Below, piece by piece: positions 1 to 5,232 of a stretch of 5,232 bases of DNA. The notes beneath the pieces were generated by a model that made no database searches, was not told where the DNA came from, and saw only the letters and a list, made by a program, of their open reading frames with translations. A program made the position numbers and the translations under genes. The stretch covers positions 1 through 5,232 of the forward strand of contig JADHVM010000083.1 of NCBI GenBank assembly GCA_016783985.1, in the 5' to 3' direction. Every line of letters starts with the position of its first letter. The first letter of the stretch is position 1. This DNA comes from Actinomycetota bacterium (GTDB lineage Bacteria; Actinomycetota; Humimicrobiia; Humimicrobiales; Humimicrobiaceae).

Positions 1-758
1 AGTTTTTCTGATTCCTCTGGAGTTACTGCTAAAGTAACTGTGGTTATTTTAGTGCTTTCATCACTTTTAGTTTGACTTCCCATAAATTCTCCATCCTGCG
101 TTGGTTCCTGATTAGCTGTAGTTCTTGTTCCTATATACAATACCTCAACACTCCACAGGAGAATTTTTGTTATTTCCTTACAGATTGTTTCTTCTTCAAA
201 CTCTGCTCCCTCTTCTGTTTCAATGCTCTCTTCACTTTCCAAACCATAGTCCTCTAGTGGTGTATCAGTTCCAGCTAAATCTATGGTAAGTTCATCTTGA
301 GTTGGTTGAAATGTAGCAATTACGTTAACTGTATCGCCAATATTTATAAGATTAGAAACACCTATCACTTCATTTACCGGAATTGATATAGCAACCATCT
401 CATCTGGTATTATAAAAGTTAATCCTAAATCCTCAGGCTTGATGAAATTGGTTAAAATAATCTGCTCACCTTCATTAATTGGAGCTGCAACTACATAACC
501 TTTGTAACTGTCTAAGGATGTAAGGACTCCACTAGCTATATATTTTTTAGGAATGGGTTGGATGATTATATAATCATTTTGAATTATTATCTCAACTGTA
601 GTTTCTTTTGGAATATTTTGGGCAGCTACCAATACTTCAATTTTCTCAACATCTTCCTCTACTGAAGAGCGAATATTATTTATATAAAAAATAACTAAAA
701 TAACTGAAATTGCTCCTAAAAAAATTGCTAAAACTAGTAATATAATCCTTATTTTCAT
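1..758 (-). CDS. cpaB: Flp pilus assembly protein CpaB/RcpC (3' end outside the window)
   Basis: CpaB (RcpC) is an envelope assembly factor of Tad/Flp pili. The frame is open from the ATG at 758 to the left edge, giving 252 codons plus two bases with no stop, so the C-terminus is missing. Residues 1-11 are short and basic, then one hydrophobic anchor spans about residues 5-26 (IILLVLAIFLGAISVILVIF). Residues 41-102 look like the SAF domain (EVLVAAQNIPKET ... GYVVAAPINEGEQI). Residues 119-150 match the RcpC/CpaB region (DEMVAISIPVNEVIGV followed by INIGDTVNVIATF). A later stretch, KILLWSVEVLYIGTR at 198-212, fits the family's conserved strand before the C-terminus. Between these lies an acidic segment, 169-190, with 12 Asp/Glu in 22 residues. 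The start is supported by AGGAGA seven bases upstream. It follows the TadG-like gene by 71 bases on the same strand, probably in one operon. Family assignment is firm. Confidence 0.9.
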   Translation of the reverse strand, partial: MKIRIILLVLAIFLGAISVILVIFYINNIRSSVEEDVEKIEVLVAAQNIPKETTVEIIIQNDYIIIQPIPKKYIASGVLTSLDSYKGYVVAAPINEGEQIILTNFIKPEDLGLTFIIPDEMVAISIPVNEVIGVSNLINIGDTVNVIATFQPTQDELTIDLAGTDTPLEDYGLESEESIETEEGAEFEEETICKEITKILLWSVEVLYIGTRTTANQEPTQDGEFMGSQTKSDESTKITTVTLAVTPEESEK

Positions 759-762
759 ATTT

Positions 763-768
763 TCTCCT
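763..768 (-). promoter_or_regulatory. ribosome binding site of cpaB
   Basis: The minus strand reads AGGAGA four bases before the ATG at 758 (four bases of spacer, 759-762), which fixes the cpaB start. The spacer is short but usable. The 71-base gap to the preceding gene holds nothing else that I can identify. Confidence 0.65.
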
Positions 769-829
769 AACTGTATTTATGGTATTTATTGTCAACCTTA
801 AAATTAATTATTATCCTTTTACACGGAAC

Positions 830-1861
830 TTATTTCACCAGCCGGATTATTTTTATACCTTCTGTATAACCGGTAATACCGCCAGAAGTAACAGCTATCA
901 TATAATCAACAAATCTTCCAAGAACTGTAGCCCCATTGCCGTAAACCGGGTCATTCCACCTGACCTCTTCAATAAAAAATATGGCAAAATTTATAATCTG
1001 TACGTCCTGACTGGGATTAACCATCTCGTTGATTATTGGAACATAGACAACTCTGGGGCAGTTATCATTTTTAACAAAAAACTTCCCGTTTTCGTCCACT
1101 CCGATTATTTCCCCGTCATAGAAAAAGTGGCTGTCTCCTGCGATTCTTTCCTCGGTTTTCGTCTTGGTAGGCATAGCTATATTGCCTGTTTGGGTTGGAT
1201 ACCATTGTCCAATCACAACATCCTGCTCGCATCCGTATATAATATTATCCTTATATTCAGCAGCCCCTGGCCCATCAAATGCCATGCCTTGAAATTGGCC
1301 CTGTACCTGGCCTGGAGGCAGAGGTATTTCTTCTTCTGGCTCTTCCAAAGGACCTGCACCTACCTTAAGGGCATAGATAGCTCCTGAGATTATATTCAAT
1401 TCTCCTCCATAAGGTGCTACCGGAATCGTCCAGGGCATAAGACCTGTCATTGAAAGTGCACCGCCAGCAATTGCAGTTGCAGTAGCATTTACTGTGGCTG
1501 AGTTCACATTTAATACTTTTGCAAAAAAGAGAGGAGCATCTACATCTGTTGGAGTGACAGTTATCGTATCATTTGGCACATAAGTCTCAAAAATCTGAAT
1601 ATTATCTTCTGAGATAGCTACTCCATTTAAGCCTGCGTAATCTATTGCAGTTTGGATGGCTTGTCCAGGATATTCAGGAAGGTCCTGTGCTCCTGCAAGA
1701 GCTGCTGCATCAGCTACAGTTTGTGTTTGTCTCCTTTCCTCATATATGGATCCCACATCTATTACCAGAGCTGCCATTCCCAATAGACATACTATAAGCA
1801 AAGCTGCAATAACTGCTACCTGCCCTCTTTCATTTAAAACATTTTTTTTTATATCTGGCAT
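830..1861 (-). CDS. TadG-like Flp pilus protein with Tad-N (TadE/TadG-like) domain
   Basis: A 343-residue envelope protein. After a polar start (1-13), residues 14-37 form one membrane segment (GQVAVIAALLIVCLLGMAAL) ending in the typical Asp-Val-Gly. It is followed by SIYEERRQTQTVADAAALAG at 38-57, the hallmark of the TadE/TadG-like N-terminal family, in which the membrane helix runs into an amphipathic helix rich in Ala. Residues 100-133 (ITVTPTD...VNATATAIAGG) match the usual continuation. The remainder (about 140-343) would lie outside the membrane, has a Pro/Glu-rich stretch at 171-184, and shows cysteines at 211 and 268 that could pair. I see no von Willebrand A domain with a DxSxS metal site, which many full TadG proteins have, so I call it TadG-like. 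Its leader lacks the Glu at +5 seen in Flp and TadE. ATG at 1861 is the only start: an in-frame TAA lies five codons upstream and the next Met is at residue 29. AGG directly abuts the ATG, too close for a normal ribosome site, so coupling to tadE 41 bases upstream is likely. Confidence 0.85.
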   Translation of the reverse strand: MPDIKKNVLNERGQVAVIAALLIVCLLGMAALVIDVGSIYEERRQTQTVADAAALAGAQDLPEYPGQAIQTAIDYAGLNGVAISEDNIQIFETYVPNDTITVTPTDVDAPLFFAKVLNVNSATVNATATAIAGGALSMTGLMPWTIPVAPYGGELNIISGAIYALKVGAGPLEEPEEEIPLPPGQVQGQFQGMAFDGPGAAEYKDNIIYGCEQDVVIGQWYPTQTGNIAMPTKTKTEERIAGDSHFFYDGEIIGVDENGKFFVKNDNCPRVVYVPIINEMVNPSQDVQIINFAIFFIEEVRWNDPVYGNGATVLGRFVDYMIAVTSGGITGYTEGIKIIRLVK

Positions 1862-1902
1862 CCTAAATACATCTTATATAGTTATTAAATCATTATTTTT
1901 AA

Positions 1903-2283
1903 TTATTGTTCCAACCGTAAAGTCGCTGTACTGGATAATTGAATCGGCCAGCTTCCGGCAAATGGAATTTCAAGATTCAGCACAAATCCAGTTACAGTAA
2001 CTGTAACTGGATCTCCTATATTTCCTTCCTGACCAGTTACAGTAATGCTTTCAATTTGGACTGATGGTGCGCTTTCTCTAACTCTGGATTCTTCATATTG
2101 ATCAACAGCTGCCAGTCTTGCACCTTCTCTTGCAGCATGAGTAAGTGCGATCCAGTTATTATAAGCAATCCCAAACTGAAATATTCCAAAAACCATCATT
2201 ACCAGCAAGGGGAGGATAAGTGCAAATTCTACTGCGCTGGCACCTTTATTATTTTTTATTAACTTTTTTAATTTAATATTCAT
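1903..2283 (-). CDS. tadE: TadE-like pseudopilin of the Flp/Tad pilus
   Basis: A 126-residue minor pilin-like protein. It has a basic leader (1-14, KKLIKNNKG), then a prepilin peptidase site G14|A15 with Glu19-Phe20 at +5/+6 (ASAVEFALILPLL), and a hydrophobic helix to about residue 41. The segment THAAREGARLAAV at 48-60 is the most recognisable TadE signature. The C-terminal half is rich in Val/Thr strands (VTVTVTGF). In characterised Tad systems TadE is cleaved by the TadV peptidase and sits in the inner membrane or periplasm to help assembly. It is slightly short for the family but looks complete. ATG 2283 is the only plausible start: upstream codons are all AT-rich and no ATG/GTG/TTG is close. 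No Shine-Dalgarno sequence is present before it (AATAATAGAA). It lies between flp (170 bases upstream) and the TadG-like gene (41 bases downstream), all on one strand. Confidence 0.92.
   Translation of the reverse strand: MNIKLKKLIKNNKGASAVEFALILPLLVMMVFGIFQFGIAYNNWIALTHAAREGARLAAVDQYEESRVRESAPSVQIESITVTGQEGNIGDPVTVTVTGFVLNLEIPFAGSWPIQLSSTATLRLEQ
1986..2012. repeat. perfect 12-bp inverted repeat inside tadE
   Basis: ATCCAGTTACAG (1986-1997) and CTGTAACTGGAT (2001-2012) are exact reverse complements separated by TAA. The core CCAGTTACAGTAA (1988-2000) recurs as a direct repeat at 2033-2045, 45 bases (15 codons) away and in frame. Both copies encode Thr-Val-Thr-Gly in the TadE C-terminal half, so the symmetry may simply reflect a repeated Val-Thr strand using few codons. 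The RNA could still fold into a hairpin here. Confidence 0.6.
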
Positions 2284-2354
2284 TTCTATTATTATTTTAT
2301 GAAAATTTTTATTTTTATATTTAAAAATTAGTTTCCTAATAATCTTAGTTTAGG

Positions 2355-2391
2355 ATATTAGTGCCACTCATTATTGCAGTGGCACTAATAT
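2355..2391 (-). terminator. strong stem-loop between flp and tadE (attenuator, leaky terminator or RNA-processing site)
   Basis: Perfect 14-bp arms ATATTAGTGCCACT (2355-2368) and AGTGGCACTAATAT (2378-2391) enclose a 9-base loop. The structure lies 62 bases downstream of the flp stop codon and 71 bases upstream of the tadE start, in the only long spacer of the operon. Read on the minus strand it is followed by CCTAAACTAAG, with no T-run, so it is not a textbook intrinsic terminator. A 3' stabilising stem for the abundant pilin mRNA or a partial terminator are both reasonable. An AT-only inverted repeat (AATTTTTA 2304-2311, TAAAAATT 2322-2329) lies further toward tadE and is weaker. Confidence 0.5.
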
Positions 2392-2453
2392 TTAAGTATC
2401 AACGGTTTAACATAATCCTTTTACCTGAGAGGATGATATAAATTTAACTGGGG

Positions 2454-2645
2454 TTATTCTCCGGCGCCTGCACCGGTAATAGCAGCAGTTATGTTCTGGA
2501 ATGCGGTATTAATTCCACCTCCAAGTGCAGTAACTGTAAGGATTATTGCTACTGCGATAAGTGCAACTATTAAGGCATATTCAACAGCAGTAGCTCCTTT
2601 CTGTCCTTTATGGAAACTAGTAATCCATTCTATTAGTGCTTTCAT
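2454..2645 (-). CDS. flp: Flp family type IVc (Tad) pilin
   Basis: A 63-residue major pilin, the usual size for Flp/Fap proteins. Residues 1-17 are the leader (MKALIEWITSFHKGQKG). The prepilin peptidase should cut at G17|A18, leaving a mature 46-residue subunit that starts ATAVEY, with Glu22 and Tyr23 at +5/+6: the Flp motif. Residues 24-44 are the hydrophobic assembly helix (ALIVALIAVAIILTVTALGGG), then a short, small-residue tail (NTAFQNITAAITGAGAGE). Mature Flp polymerises into long bundled fibres used for surface attachment, biofilm and, in some bacteria, DNA uptake. The start is fixed by a near-perfect ribosome site. It lies 46 bases after the HTH gene and before tadE on the same strand. 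Only one flp copy is visible. Assignment is essentially certain from sequence. Confidence 0.96.
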   Translation of the reverse strand: MKALIEWITSFHKGQKGATAVEYALIVALIAVAIILTVTALGGGINTAFQNITAAITGAGAGE

Positions 2646-2650
2646 TATTA

Positions 2651-2659
2651 CACCTCCTT
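2651..2659 (-). promoter_or_regulatory. strong ribosome binding site of flp
   Basis: The minus strand reads AAGGAGGTG, nearly complementary to the 16S 3' end, five bases before the flp ATG at 2645. It is the strongest such site in the pilus block, consistent with high pilin synthesis. tadE and the TadG-like gene lack a comparable site. Confidence 0.85.
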
Positions 2660-2691
2660 TTTATTATAAATTGTTAACATTACTGATCGAC

Positions 2692-2904
2692 TTAAACAGT
2701 TTTATTTGTTTTGCTATTATCTTTATAGTTATTATTTGGTAAAAATAGATCATCTTCATGTATGTACCAGTGCTTGCCAATTTTTTTCGCTTTTATCCTG
2801 CCTGATTTGCACCATCTTCTAATAGTAATTGGTTTTACTTTAAATATTTTTGATATTTCGATTACCTTGTAAAAATTATTCCTGACCTCAGGACATTCAC
2901 CCAT
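2692..2904 (-). CDS. small helix-turn-helix DNA-binding protein, excisionase/MerR-like (HTH_17 type)
   Basis: A 70-residue protein, of which residues 12-53 form a winged HTH of the excisionase/MerR-like class. Helix one and the turn are YKVIEISKIFKVK (12-24), the recognition helix is PITIRRWCKSGRIKAKK (25-41), and the wing is IGKHWYIHEDDL (42-53). The tail (54-70) is polar and Asn/Lys-rich. Such proteins bind DNA as small transcription regulators or as recombination directionality factors. No integrase is visible, so a regulatory role for the pilus locus is the simpler inference: the stop codon lies 46 bases before the flp start on the same strand. ATG 2904 is the only usable start, with an in-frame TAA four codons upstream, but no Shine-Dalgarno sequence precedes it. 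The first ten residues (MGECPEVRNN) are outside the domain and lie next to the insertion element, so the native N-terminus could have been altered. The specific function is unknown. Confidence 0.75.
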   Translation of the reverse strand: MGECPEVRNNFYKVIEISKIFKVKPITIRRWCKSGRIKAKKIGKHWYIHEDDLFLPNNNYKDNSKTNKTV

Positions 2905-2929
2905 TTTGGGGATTTAGAGGCAAGAAAAT

Positions 2930-2945
2930 AAGTAAAGATTTACTT
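2930..2945. repeat. 16-bp palindrome touching the transposase -35 box
   Basis: AAGTAAAGATTTACTT has 7-bp arms (2930-2936 and 2939-2945) around GA, and its last two bases are the first two of the TTGACA box. It could be an operator for the transposase promoter or part of the element's left end. AT-rich composition makes chance occurrence possible. Confidence 0.35.
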
Positions 2946-2972
2946 GACATGTAGTATCTTATGTGGTATAAA
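2944..2972 (+). promoter_or_regulatory. sigma-70 promoter of the transposase gene
   Basis: TTGACA (2944-2949) is a perfect -35 box. After 17 bases comes TATAAA (2967-2972), a five-of-six match to the -10 box. Transcription would start near 2979, leaving a leader of about 33 bases with the ribosome site. This placement rules out the in-frame ATG at 2961, which lies inside the promoter. An inverted repeat, ATGTGGTAT (2961-2969) and ATACCACAT (3005-3013), has one arm overlapping the -10 box and the other the start codon. Confidence 0.8.
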
Positions 2973-2995
2973 TATGGTATGGAATTTAATAATAG

Positions 2996-3003
2996 AAAGG
3001 AGA
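2996..3003 (+). promoter_or_regulatory. ribosome binding site that fixes the transposase start
   Basis: AAAGGAGA stands eight bases before the ATG at 3012, an ideal spacing. It decides for this start over the in-frame ATGs at 2961 and 2979, which have no such site. Confidence 0.85.
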
Positions 3004-3011
3004 AATACCAC

Positions 3012-5231
3012 ATGGGAATGCAAGGAATTTTAGGAACCCAGAAAGGAAATGAAATAATATCTACAATTGAAAACAGCAAAGATAAAAATGTATTGGATGT
3101 ATACTTTGGAATGACACATTTTACATCTTACAGAAGAGATGACAGTGAGACAAAAAAGATACTGGCAGGTTTGTTTGGTAATGCTTCTGTACGCAAGGTA
3201 GCAGTAAGTGAGGCCTTCTCTATAAATCCTTGCCTTGTAACCAGATATTCTAAGAATATGGCCCAAAATGGCATATCATCACTTTTAGAAGACAGCCGTG
3301 GCAGGCCAAGCAAGATAACAGATGATATGGCAGTATTTGTAAAAGACTGCTACACGAAACTTAAAAAAAAGAGAGTGAAGAGTATTCGCCCCAATATATC
3401 TAAAAAGGTTAAAGAGAGGTTTGGAATTGAAATATCCAAAGAACTAATAAGACAGATAACTATACCAATTAGAGAAAAAAATCTACTGCCAAAGCCTAAG
3501 AAAAATTCCACAAAAATACAAGTCAAAAAAGATAACCATGCAAACGGAGAAAAACTAAAAGTAAGACTAAAGAAAGGTTTTTATAGCCGTTACGGGGCAG
3601 GACTGGTGCTAAATGTTTTTATATCCAAATTAACAGAAGGGATACTGGAAAAGTATAAAGATTTAAAGAAAGCATACGATCTTAAAACCTTTATGATAAT
3701 GGTAATGCAGATGGTTCAGTTTAATATAATAAATATAGAAAGAGTAAAAAGAATAACCCGTAGCCAATTTGGAATACTTATGGGAGTGTCAAAATCCCCT
3801 GGCTTAAAGACTGCAAGAAGAAAACTATCTGGTGCAATTGAAAAACTAGATACAGAAAATATATCTACAGCTCTTGCCAAAAACTACCTTTCTAACTTAA
3901 GCTGCGGCACAGATATATTCTATATAGATGATCACTTAGATACATATTCAGGTAAAGTAAAAGTCCTTACTGGATTTAGCCATATATATGACAGGATGAT
4001 GGAAGGAGCACAGCATACTTTTGTCCATGACAGGTGGGGAAATCCAATATGCTTTCTTCTGCGTGATAACTTTGCCAGTTTTAAGGAGCTTCTGCCAGTA
4101 ATGGTAAAGAAGATAAAAAGCATATACAAAAAAAAGGCAAAGCTAACCTTTGTGTTTGACCGTGCTGGATATGACAAAAAACTCTTTTCTGCATTTGGCA
4201 GGAACTTGAGATCCTACTATATCGTTTGGTCAAAGGCTGATAAGGTAGATTATTCTAGGAAGGATCTTAAATTTAGTGAATTTACAATTAAGTTTAAAAG
4301 AAATATTCCCAATAAACCCAGGGAGGTAACTCTTGGGATAGCTTGCGTAGCAAGTACAAAAAAAGACAAGCAGCGTAAGATAGTGCTACGCAGAAAGACT
4401 GCTAGACGAATTGCTAAGTACAAGGATTATATGTACTCCTCACTGGTTACAAATAATATGGACAGACCAGCTAAAGAGGTAGCAGAAGCAATAATCTATT
4501 GCTGGAGGGAAGAATGTGATTTTAAGGTAGAAATAGGCCAGTTTGGAATTGACGAGATAACAAGCTACAGTATGGAAGATTACAAAAAAGATATATTCTC
4601 AGGGGACATGCTGCCCCCGCATCTTCGTCAAGATAAGATAATGGCTAATCCTATGCTAAGACCTTTACGTTACAGGAAAGGAAAAATTAAGAGAGAAATA
4701 TCAAAGATTGATGAGAAAATAGGAAGGTGGACATTTGCCCAGACCAAAAAAAGAGATAGGACCATAGCCCAGGTAGCAGAACTAAAACGTAACAGAACTT
4801 CTTTAGCTAAAAGAGAAAGCCTTGCATGTCAACTTAAAGAGGTTGAGGCAAAAATGGTCTTGCTTCCCAAGTATATAAATCGTCTTGATTATTTAATATA
4901 TGGAAAATTTAAGACATTTAATTTCAGCAAGAAACTGATTGTAGATACCTTAAAGGTCTGTGCCAGAAACGCAAGAAAGATGGCTCTTGAAGTTCTTGAC
5001 CATCACTATCATAACTACCGGGACCAACTAGATTTTCTTAGAAGAATTATAGAAAATGGCGGGTATATCAAATTAGATGGAAAGAATACAGTCACAGTAG
5101 AGATAGTACCATTTAATACCAGGGCAGAGAATGCAGTTTTAGCTAGTTTTTTAAAGGAGATAAATTTGATGAAACCAAAGATGTTTGGTGACAATCTGTA
5201 TCCAATAAAATTTAAGGTTGGAAAGACTTAG
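3012..5231 (+). CDS. DDE-type transposase, large form with N-terminal HTH (739 aa)
   Basis: The protein is expected to bind the element's ends and catalyse strand cleavage and transfer. Residues 58-102 form an HTH domain (SVRKVAVSEAFSINPCLVTRYS, then GISSLLEDSRGRPSKIT), with the Gly-Arg-Pro ending common in transposase DNA-binding domains. Residues 103-190 are basic and continue the DNA-binding part. The catalytic fold shows Asp306 in FYIDDHLDTYSG, Asp352 in LLRDNF, Asp383 in FVFDRAGYDKK, and Glu501 in YCWREECDFK followed by QFGIDEITSY. I take Asp306, Asp383 and Glu501 as the DDE triad. The 118-residue gap from the second Asp to Glu implies a beta-strand insertion as in IS4-like folds. After the conserved ANP (545-547), residues about 553-615 are Lys/Arg/Glu-rich and probably coiled coil. 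The end (670-739: LRRIIENGGYIKL ... VTVEIVP ... YPIKFKV) looks like a conserved family C-terminus. No frameshift or stop is present and all catalytic residues remain, so it is probably active. I cannot name the IS family with confidence. Confidence 0.88.
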   Translation: MGMQGILGTQKGNEIISTIENSKDKNVLDVYFGMTHFTSYRRDDSETKKILAGLFGNASVRKVAVSEAFSINPCLVTRYSKNMAQNGISSLLEDSRGRPSKITDDMAVFVKDCYTKLKKKRVKSIRPNISKKVKERFGIEISKELIRQITIPIREKNLLPKPKKNSTKIQVKKDNHANGEKLKVRLKKGFYSRYGAGLVLNVFISKLTEGILEKYKDLKKAYDLKTFMIMVMQMVQFNIINIERVKRITRSQFGILMGVSKSPGLKTARRKLSGAIEKLDTENISTALAKNYLSNLSCGTDIFYIDDHLDTYSGKVKVLTGFSHIYDRMMEGAQHTFVHDRWGNPICFLLRDNFASFKELLPVMVKKIKSIYKKKAKLTFVFDRAGYDKKLFSAFGRNLRSYYIVWSKADKVDYSRKDLKFSEFTIKFKRNIPNKPREVTLGIACVASTKKDKQRKIVLRRKTARRIAKYKDYMYSSLVTNNMDRPAKEVAEAIIYCWREECDFKVEIGQFGIDEITSYSMEDYKKDIFSGDMLPPHLRQDKIMANPMLRPLRYRKGKIKREISKIDEKIGRWTFAQTKKRDRTIAQVAELKRNRTSLAKRESLACQLKEVEAKMVLLPKYINRLDYLIYGKFKTFNFSKKLIVDTLKVCARNARKMALEVLDHHYHNYRDQLDFLRRIIENGGYIKLDGKNTVTVEIVPFNTRAENAVLASFLKEINLMKPKMFGDNLYPIKFKVGKT

Positions 5232-5232
5232 C

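Larger units (their letters stand above)
2930..5232 (+). mobile_element. insertion sequence carrying a DDE transposase; both ends undetermined
   Basis: The element is inferred from an intact transposase gene with its own promoter, placed divergently beside a chromosomal pilus operon. The left boundary given here is nominal: it must lie left of the -35 box at 2944, in the gap after the HTH start (2905-2943) or slightly inside that gene. The right boundary is outside the window, which ends one base after the stop codon. Terminal inverted repeats and a target-site duplication therefore cannot be tested here. Confidence 0.55.

Noticed and set aside
21..39. 7-bp inverted repeat AGTTACT/AGTAACT in cpaB
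   Set aside because: Short, within coding sequence for Thr-Val-Thr-Leu-Ala-Val, and expected by chance in such DNA.
779..1387. Plus-strand open frame of 202 codons
   Set aside because: It lies antisense to the TadG-like gene, has no ribosome site, and its product is a low-complexity mix with no recognisable domain.
1656..2000. Plus-strand open frame of 114 codons spanning two pilus genes
   Set aside because: It crosses the end of tadE and the start of the TadG-like gene on the opposite strand and has no family features; both minus-strand genes are clearly real.
2663..2668. TATAAT on the minus strand as a -10 box for flp
   Set aside because: No -35 match lies at the right distance, and transcription would begin inside the flp Shine-Dalgarno sequence.
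2491..2742. Plus-strand open frame of 83 codons
   Set aside because: It is antisense to flp and to the end of the HTH gene; its hydrophobic look is the complement of the pilin helix.
2881..2892. 5-bp inverted repeat CCTGA/TCAGG in the first codons of the HTH gene, considered as an element end or operator
   Set aside because: Arms are too short to separate from chance and no partner sequence is visible elsewhere in the window.
2961..3011. Upstream ATG codons as the transposase start, adding 17 or 6 residues
   Set aside because: The ATG at 2961 lies within the promoter spacer and that at 2979 at the predicted transcript start, with no ribosome site; 3012 has an ideal one.
1..5232. CRISPR array, tRNA or rRNA gene, toxin-antitoxin pair or known defence system
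   Set aside because: No regularly spaced repeats, tRNA-like cloverleaf or rRNA signature was seen, and all confident genes are pilus, HTH or transposase genes.

Overview
The window holds two unrelated blocks that meet near position 2905-2943. The left block, on the minus strand and read from right to left, is the start of a tight adherence (Tad/Flp) type IVc pilus locus: a small excisionase-type helix-turn-helix gene (2904-2692), the Flp pilin (2645-2454), a TadE-type pseudopilin (2283-1903), a Tad-N/TadG-like envelope protein (1861-830) and CpaB/RcpC (758 to the left edge, cut off). The right block, on the plus strand, is one large, apparently intact DDE-type transposase gene (3012-5231). 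It has its own near-consensus sigma-70 promoter and a strong Shine-Dalgarno site, and is almost certainly the core of an insertion sequence.

The DNA is AT-rich, with A/T-rich spacers and AAGGAGGTG-type ribosome binding sites in front of flp, cpaB and the transposase. Together with the short Flp pilin, this suggests a low-GC bacterium of Firmicutes/Clostridia type or one of the low-GC uncultivated anaerobic phyla. The sequence cannot decide between these. The Tad genes are the non-motile adhesion-pilus type, not flagellar or classical type IVa pilus genes.

In the pilus block, Flp is the major fibre subunit and carries a class III prepilin leader (KG|ATAVEY). TadE has the same type of leader (KG|ASAVEF) and is expected to be a pseudopilin processed by the same prepilin peptidase. 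The TadG-like protein is membrane-anchored with an extracytoplasmic body. CpaB is a membrane-anchored assembly factor with SAF and RcpC regions. The secretion ATPase, platform proteins and peptidase are not in the window and would be expected beyond the left edge. A strong 14-bp stem-loop lies between flp and tadE and may let the pilin be made in excess over the assembly proteins.

The transposase gene diverges from the HTH gene. Its right flank is cut one base after the stop codon, so the right end of the element is not visible. The left end cannot be fixed either, but it must lie in the short gap in front of the HTH gene, or possibly inside its first codons. The element therefore sits where the pilus locus would be expected to have its promoter. 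No gene-free stretch exceeds 300 bases; the largest is the 170-bp flp-tadE spacer.
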